Positions 61,248 through 64,000 of a stretch of DNA of 64,000 nt are shown piece by piece. The translations under genes were made by a program, and so were the position numbers. The notes under the pieces are model-generated. The model saw only the letters and a list, made by a program, of their open reading frames with translations. It was not told where the DNA came from and did no database searches. The stretch comes from Pelomonas sp965229315 (GTDB lineage Bacteria; Pseudomonadota; Gammaproteobacteria; Burkholderiales; Burkholderiaceae_C), in the NCBI RefSeq assembly GCF_965229315.1, contig NZ_CBDDJA010000002.1:2976001-3040000 (forward strand), written 5' to 3'. The stretch's first letter is position 1. Every line of letters starts with the position of its first letter.

Positions 61248-61385
61248 GGTCACGCGACGGGCCATCCGATCATCGAAGGCTACGACCCGCCCGAAGGCTG
61301 GGGCTGGTGCTACGTCGACCAGCTGCAGCTCGACCTCGGCGAGAACACCACATCGCAGAACGGCCCGATCCCGGGCTACATCTGA
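61248..61385 (+). pseudogene. 3' remnant of a UBP-type zinc finger protein gene
   Basis: The plus strand reads HATGHPIIEGYDPPEGWGWC then YVDQLQLDLGENTT to a stop at 61383-61385. The HATGHP-x-x-x-x-x-x-P-x-x-x-W-x-WCYVD pattern is the end of UBP-type (ZnF-UBP) zinc-finger domains. The upstream zinc ligands and the start are absent. It is probably a remnant. Confidence 0.6.
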
Positions 61386-61407
61386 GGCGGTGCGGCCAGC
61401 CCCGACG

Positions 61408-62145
61408 TCAGTTCAGCACTTCGACACGGGCGTTGAACAGGTAGCCCACGCCGCGTTCCGTGCGGATGAACTCCGGTGACGACGCGTCGGCTTCGATCTT
61501 GCGGCGCAGCCTCAGGATCTGCACGTCGATGGACCGGTCGTAGACCTCCGCACCGTGCAGGCGCGACAGTTCGAGCAACTGGTCGCGCGTCAGCGCGCGC
61601 TGCGGCGCCTCGCACAACGCGAGCAGCAGGTTGAACTCGCCATTGCTCAGCTCGACGCGGTGGCCCTCGGGTGCGGTCAGGCGGCGCGCGAGCAGGTTCA
61701 ACTCCCACCCTGCGAATCGATAGGCACGTCGCTTCGACTCCCGGGACGGCGCGGCGGTGTCGCGGGCGGCCTGGTAGCGGCGCAACACCGCGCGGATGCG
61801 CGCCAGCAGCTCGCGGTTGCTGAAGGGCTTGGTCATGTAGTCGTCGGCCGCGATCTCCAGCCCCATCACGCGGTCGGCCTCGTCGCGCTTGCCGGTCACG
61901 ATGATGACCGGGATCTCGCTCGTCGCACGCAGCTCGCGCGCCAGCTGCATGCCATCCTCCCCGCTCAGGCGCAGGTCCAGCAGGACGAGGTCGATCACCT
62001 GGTCCTGCAGGATGCGCATCATCTCGGCGCCCGATGCCGCGGTCGAAACGCGCAGGTCGTTCTCTTGCAGGTACTCGACCATCAACTCGCGCATGGCCGG
62101 GTCATCGTCGACAACGAGGATGTGGTGTGCGGAGGTGTTTGCCAT
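61408..62145 (-). CDS. OmpR/PhoB-family response regulator
   Basis: The 245-residue regulator has a receiver domain (HILVVDDDPAMRELMVEYLQ; phospho-acceptor Asp in LVLLDLRLSGEDG; Thr in IIVTGKRDE; Lys in DDYMTKPF) and a C-terminal winged-helix DNA-binding domain (VELSNGEFNLLLALCEAPQR, SIDVQILRLRRKIEADASSP, GVGYLFNARV). It would bind DNA when phosphorylated. ATG at 62145 fits the family start. No cognate kinase is adjacent on its strand; the divergent sensor gene at 62675 is a candidate. Confidence 0.92.
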   Translation of the reverse strand: MANTSAHHILVVDDDPAMRELMVEYLQENDLRVSTAASGAEMMRILQDQVIDLVLLDLRLSGEDGMQLARELRATSEIPVIIVTGKRDEADRVMGLEIAADDYMTKPFSNRELLARIRAVLRRYQAARDTAAPSRESKRRAYRFAGWELNLLARRLTAPEGHRVELSNGEFNLLLALCEAPQRALTRDQLLELSRLHGAEVYDRSIDVQILRLRRKIEADASSPEFIRTERGVGYLFNARVEVLN

Positions 62146-62296
62146 GGAACGCGAGGCTATGCCGGCATTGCTACGAACCGGTTTGTAGTCCATTGCAGAT
62201 GAAATCTGGCGTGGCGGCAGGAAATCTTGCCGGCATGGCGGTCTGCGCCAATGGGAAGCAGCGGCAACGCGTGCCGCCCGCCTCCCTGGACAGACT

Positions 62297-62659
62297 ATGT
62301 TGACAATCGTCGTGATCGAGCAAGATATCGCCATGCGGACGCTGTTCTGCGAGTGGCTGGAGGCCGAGGGCTATGGCGTGCGTGGCCGCAGCGACCGGCC
62401 GCCGGTGACCGAGCCGGACATCGACCTGGTCATCATCGACCTCCTCAACCTTCCGACCCAAGGGGCCGAAGCCGTGCGACAAGTCAGGACCACCTTCCCC
62501 GGGGCGATGCTGATCGGGATCTCGACGCAACTGAGCCGAACCCTCACGGCCGACTCGGCGCAGGCCCGGTTGCTCGGCGTCAGCGGGCTGGTCACCAAGC
62601 CCTGTACCCGCACCGAGCTCGTCTCGGCGGTGGTCAGCGCCATCGGCGTCGCGCACTGA
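62297..62659 (+). CDS. Stand-alone receiver domain protein (divergent CheY-like)
   Basis: The 120-residue protein has a receiver fold with acidic EQD (residues 8-10) replacing the usual DD pair, predicted phospho-acceptor Asp48 in LVIIDLLNL, Ser in GISTQLS and Lys101 in VTKPC. The loop after Asp48 lacks the common P-x-M-D-G. It lies 16 bases before a Cache/PAS sensor gene and divergent from an OmpR-type regulator. It may act as a phosphate sink or adaptor in that pathway. Confidence 0.72.
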   Translation: MLTIVVIEQDIAMRTLFCEWLEAEGYGVRGRSDRPPVTEPDIDLVIIDLLNLPTQGAEAVRQVRTTFPGAMLIGISTQLSRTLTADSAQARLLGVSGLVTKPCTRTELVSAVVSAIGVAH

Positions 62660-62674
62660 TCGGGCGCCGCCGAC

Positions 62675-64000
62675 ATGCTGCGTGGCGACGCCCTGCGCCT
62701 GAGGACCATCGCCGCCGGTGGCGTGCTGATCCTCGTGTTCATCGCATCTGCCGCCTACGACGGCTGGCGCCTGCACCAGCAGATCACGCTCGCGAACGAA
62801 CGCGAACTCGGCAACCTGGCGAAGGCCCTCAGCCAGGAGGCAGCCCGCAGCCTGGAGGCCGTCGACGTGTTGCTGCGCGACACGGCGGTCTGGTACGAGG
62901 GGCCGAGGGCGCGCCATGAGCCTGATGCCATCGCCGCCGCGCTGGCCAATCGCGCTGTGGGCGTCGGACAGGTGAGCGTGCTGAGCATCGTCGATGCCAG
63001 CGGCAGGCAGGTCGCGCGATCCCGGGCCACGGGCGAGCCGCTGGCCGACGTGTCGGATCGCCCCTATTTCATACGGCAGCGCGAGAGGGCGGTGTCGGGC
63101 CTGTTCATCAACGAACCGATCGTCACGCGAACGGAGCGGATACCGGCGCTGGTCCTGTCTCGCCGCCTGAGCGGGCCGTCCGGCGAGTTCGATGGCGTCG
63201 TGACCGCCATCGTCACGTTGCATCAGATCCAGGCTGCCTACAGCGCGCTCGAACTGGGCGATGCGAGCTCGCTGGTGCTGACCTTGCAGGACGGCACGTT
63301 GGTGGCCCGGCAGCCGCCGGCCCCCGCACTGGAAGGCAGCCTCAAATTCCCCGAACTGGCCGCCTTGAAGGGCGGGCAACTCGTCGACAGGAGCCAGAGC
63401 CCCATCGATGGCCGCACGAAGCTGGTCGTCGCGGTCGGCGTGGGCAGCCAGCCGCTGATCCTGGCCGTCACCCGGGACGAGGACGAGGCGCTGCGCCCCT
63501 GGTACGACGAGATGCACAGCGCCGTCATTCGGACCGTGGTGCTCACCTTGCTCGTGCTGCTGACGATTGCCGGCCTGCTGCGGCAGATGCGGCGCCTGGA
63601 GCGCGGCGACGCGGCATTGCGCGCCAGCGAAGAGCGCTACGCGATGGTCATGGAGGCGGCCAACGAGGGCCACGTGGAGTGGAACCTGAAGGACTCCACC
63701 GTGTACCCGTCGGAGCGCTGGTGCACGCTGCATGGCATCGAGCTGCCAGCCCGGCTGGCGTCGGCTAACGAACTCATGCGGCGGCTGACGCTGCACCCGG
63801 ATGACGTTGCCGAGGTGCGCACGAGCGTCGAGGACCATCTGGCAGGCCGGACGCCATCCATCGAGATGGAGTACCGCGTGCGCACGCCTGGCGGCGAATG
63901 GCGCTGGATTCATGCCCGAGGGCGCCGGCTGGCGGATGCCGACGGCGTGCCGTTGCGCGTGTTCAGTTCGGCCATCGACGTGAGCGAACGCCGCCGTGCC
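62675..64000 (+). CDS. Cache/PAS sensor protein, N-terminal part (truncated by window edge)
   Basis: The frame is open for 442 codons from ATG at 62675 to the window end. It has a first membrane span (about 10-30), a periplasmic double-Cache-like domain (SVLSIVDASGRQVARSRATG, VSDRPYFIRQRERAVSGLFI, LSRRLSGPSGEFDGVVTAIV), a second span near 284-303 and a PAS/PAC domain (ALRASEERYAMVMEAANEGH; RTPGGEWRWIHARGRRLADA). The output domain is beyond the window; histidine kinase or diguanylate cyclase are both possible. It follows the stand-alone receiver gene closely. Confidence 0.88.
   Translation, partial: MLRGDALRLRTIAAGGVLILVFIASAAYDGWRLHQQITLANERELGNLAKALSQEAARSLEAVDVLLRDTAVWYEGPRARHEPDAIAAALANRAVGVGQVSVLSIVDASGRQVARSRATGEPLADVSDRPYFIRQRERAVSGLFINEPIVTRTERIPALVLSRRLSGPSGEFDGVVTAIVTLHQIQAAYSALELGDASSLVLTLQDGTLVARQPPAPALEGSLKFPELAALKGGQLVDRSQSPIDGRTKLVVAVGVGSQPLILAVTRDEDEALRPWYDEMHSAVIRTVVLTLLVLLTIAGLLRQMRRLERGDAALRASEERYAMVMEAANEGHVEWNLKDSTVYPSERWCTLHGIELPARLASANELMRRLTLHPDDVAEVRTSVEDHLAGRTPSIEMEYRVRTPGGEWRWIHARGRRLADADGVPLRVFSSAIDVSERRRA

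Noticed and set aside
1..64000. CRISPR array
   Set aside because: No series of regularly spaced identical repeats was seen; the only tandem repeats are the 50-bp pair at tamA-tamB and an 11-bp pair after tamB.
1..64000. Insertion sequences or transposase genes
   Set aside because: No transposase-like protein and no terminal inverted repeats with target duplications were seen; the only mobile element is the tRNA-linked island.

Overview
The window is a high-GC, densely coded bacterial chromosome segment. Gene content points to a betaproteobacterium of the order Burkholderiales, probably near the Rubrivivax/Leptothrix/Roseateles group: a family 2A encapsulin sulfur operon, a TctB-TctA transporter, an ssu sulfonate operon, a very large cyclic glucan synthase, a PEP-CTERM protein and TamA/TamB. 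The taxonomic placement is inferred from gene content only.

Layout. 1-2678 (minus): a coupled operon of rhodanese, serine O-acetyltransferase (EpsC type), family 2A encapsulin shell and the N-terminal cargo-loading part of a cysteine desulfurase that runs off the window. 2856-8501 (minus): a large lipoprotein, a peptide-type ABC substrate-binding protein, a DUF3391/HD-GYP c-di-GMP phosphodiesterase and a dihaem cytochrome c. 8590-20988 (plus): a MoxR-type AAA ATPase, a small membrane protein, a GNAT acetyltransferase, an S9 peptidase, an M28 peptidase, a CoxE-like VWA protein, then TamA and TamB separated by a 50-bp tandem duplication that carries stop/start overlaps. 21195-24859 (plus): small unknown proteins, a Sbal_3080-like lipoprotein, an orphan FlgH-like lipoprotein and a Crp-like regulator.

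24908-34412: tRNA-Arg(CCT), followed by a 9.4-kb degenerate prophage or integrative island. It is bounded by a 16-bp direct repeat of the tRNA 3' end. It holds a P4-type integrase with GGGGGAAC repeats at both ends, an AlpA/DnaB-like junction, a DUF5681 protein, an HNH nuclease, several unknown phage-type genes and broken virion-protein genes. There is no capsid, portal or large terminase gene, so it does not look like a complete phage.

34569-46954: PEP-CTERM protein, TehA/SLAC1-type channel, a small hydrophilic protein, MipA/OmpV barrel protein, sterol-desaturase-family hydroxylase, the sulfonate operon ssuE / ssuA-(mini-ORF)-ssuD-ssuC-ssuB, a PhoD-like phosphatase, a thioredoxin-like protein, and tctB-tctA on the minus strand.

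47195-64000: an 8.5-kb cyclic beta-1,2-glucan synthase gene, a fused osmoprotectant binding-protein/permease with a family 3 binding protein, a FAD monooxygenase and a chloroperoxidase-like hydrolase, a deletion scar that joins the 3' remnants of two genes, an OmpR-type response regulator, a stand-alone receiver protein and the first 442 codons of a Cache/PAS sensor protein.

Two sulfur systems lie in one window: the encapsulin operon (cysteine synthesis, sulfane-sulfur handling and compartmentalised desulfurase) and the sulfonate-uptake operon. Cyclic glucan synthesis and osmoprotectant uptake lie side by side, which suggests osmotic adaptation. The encapsulin operon, the tamA/tamB duplication, the orphan FlgH cluster and the island junctions are the parts most worth a second look.
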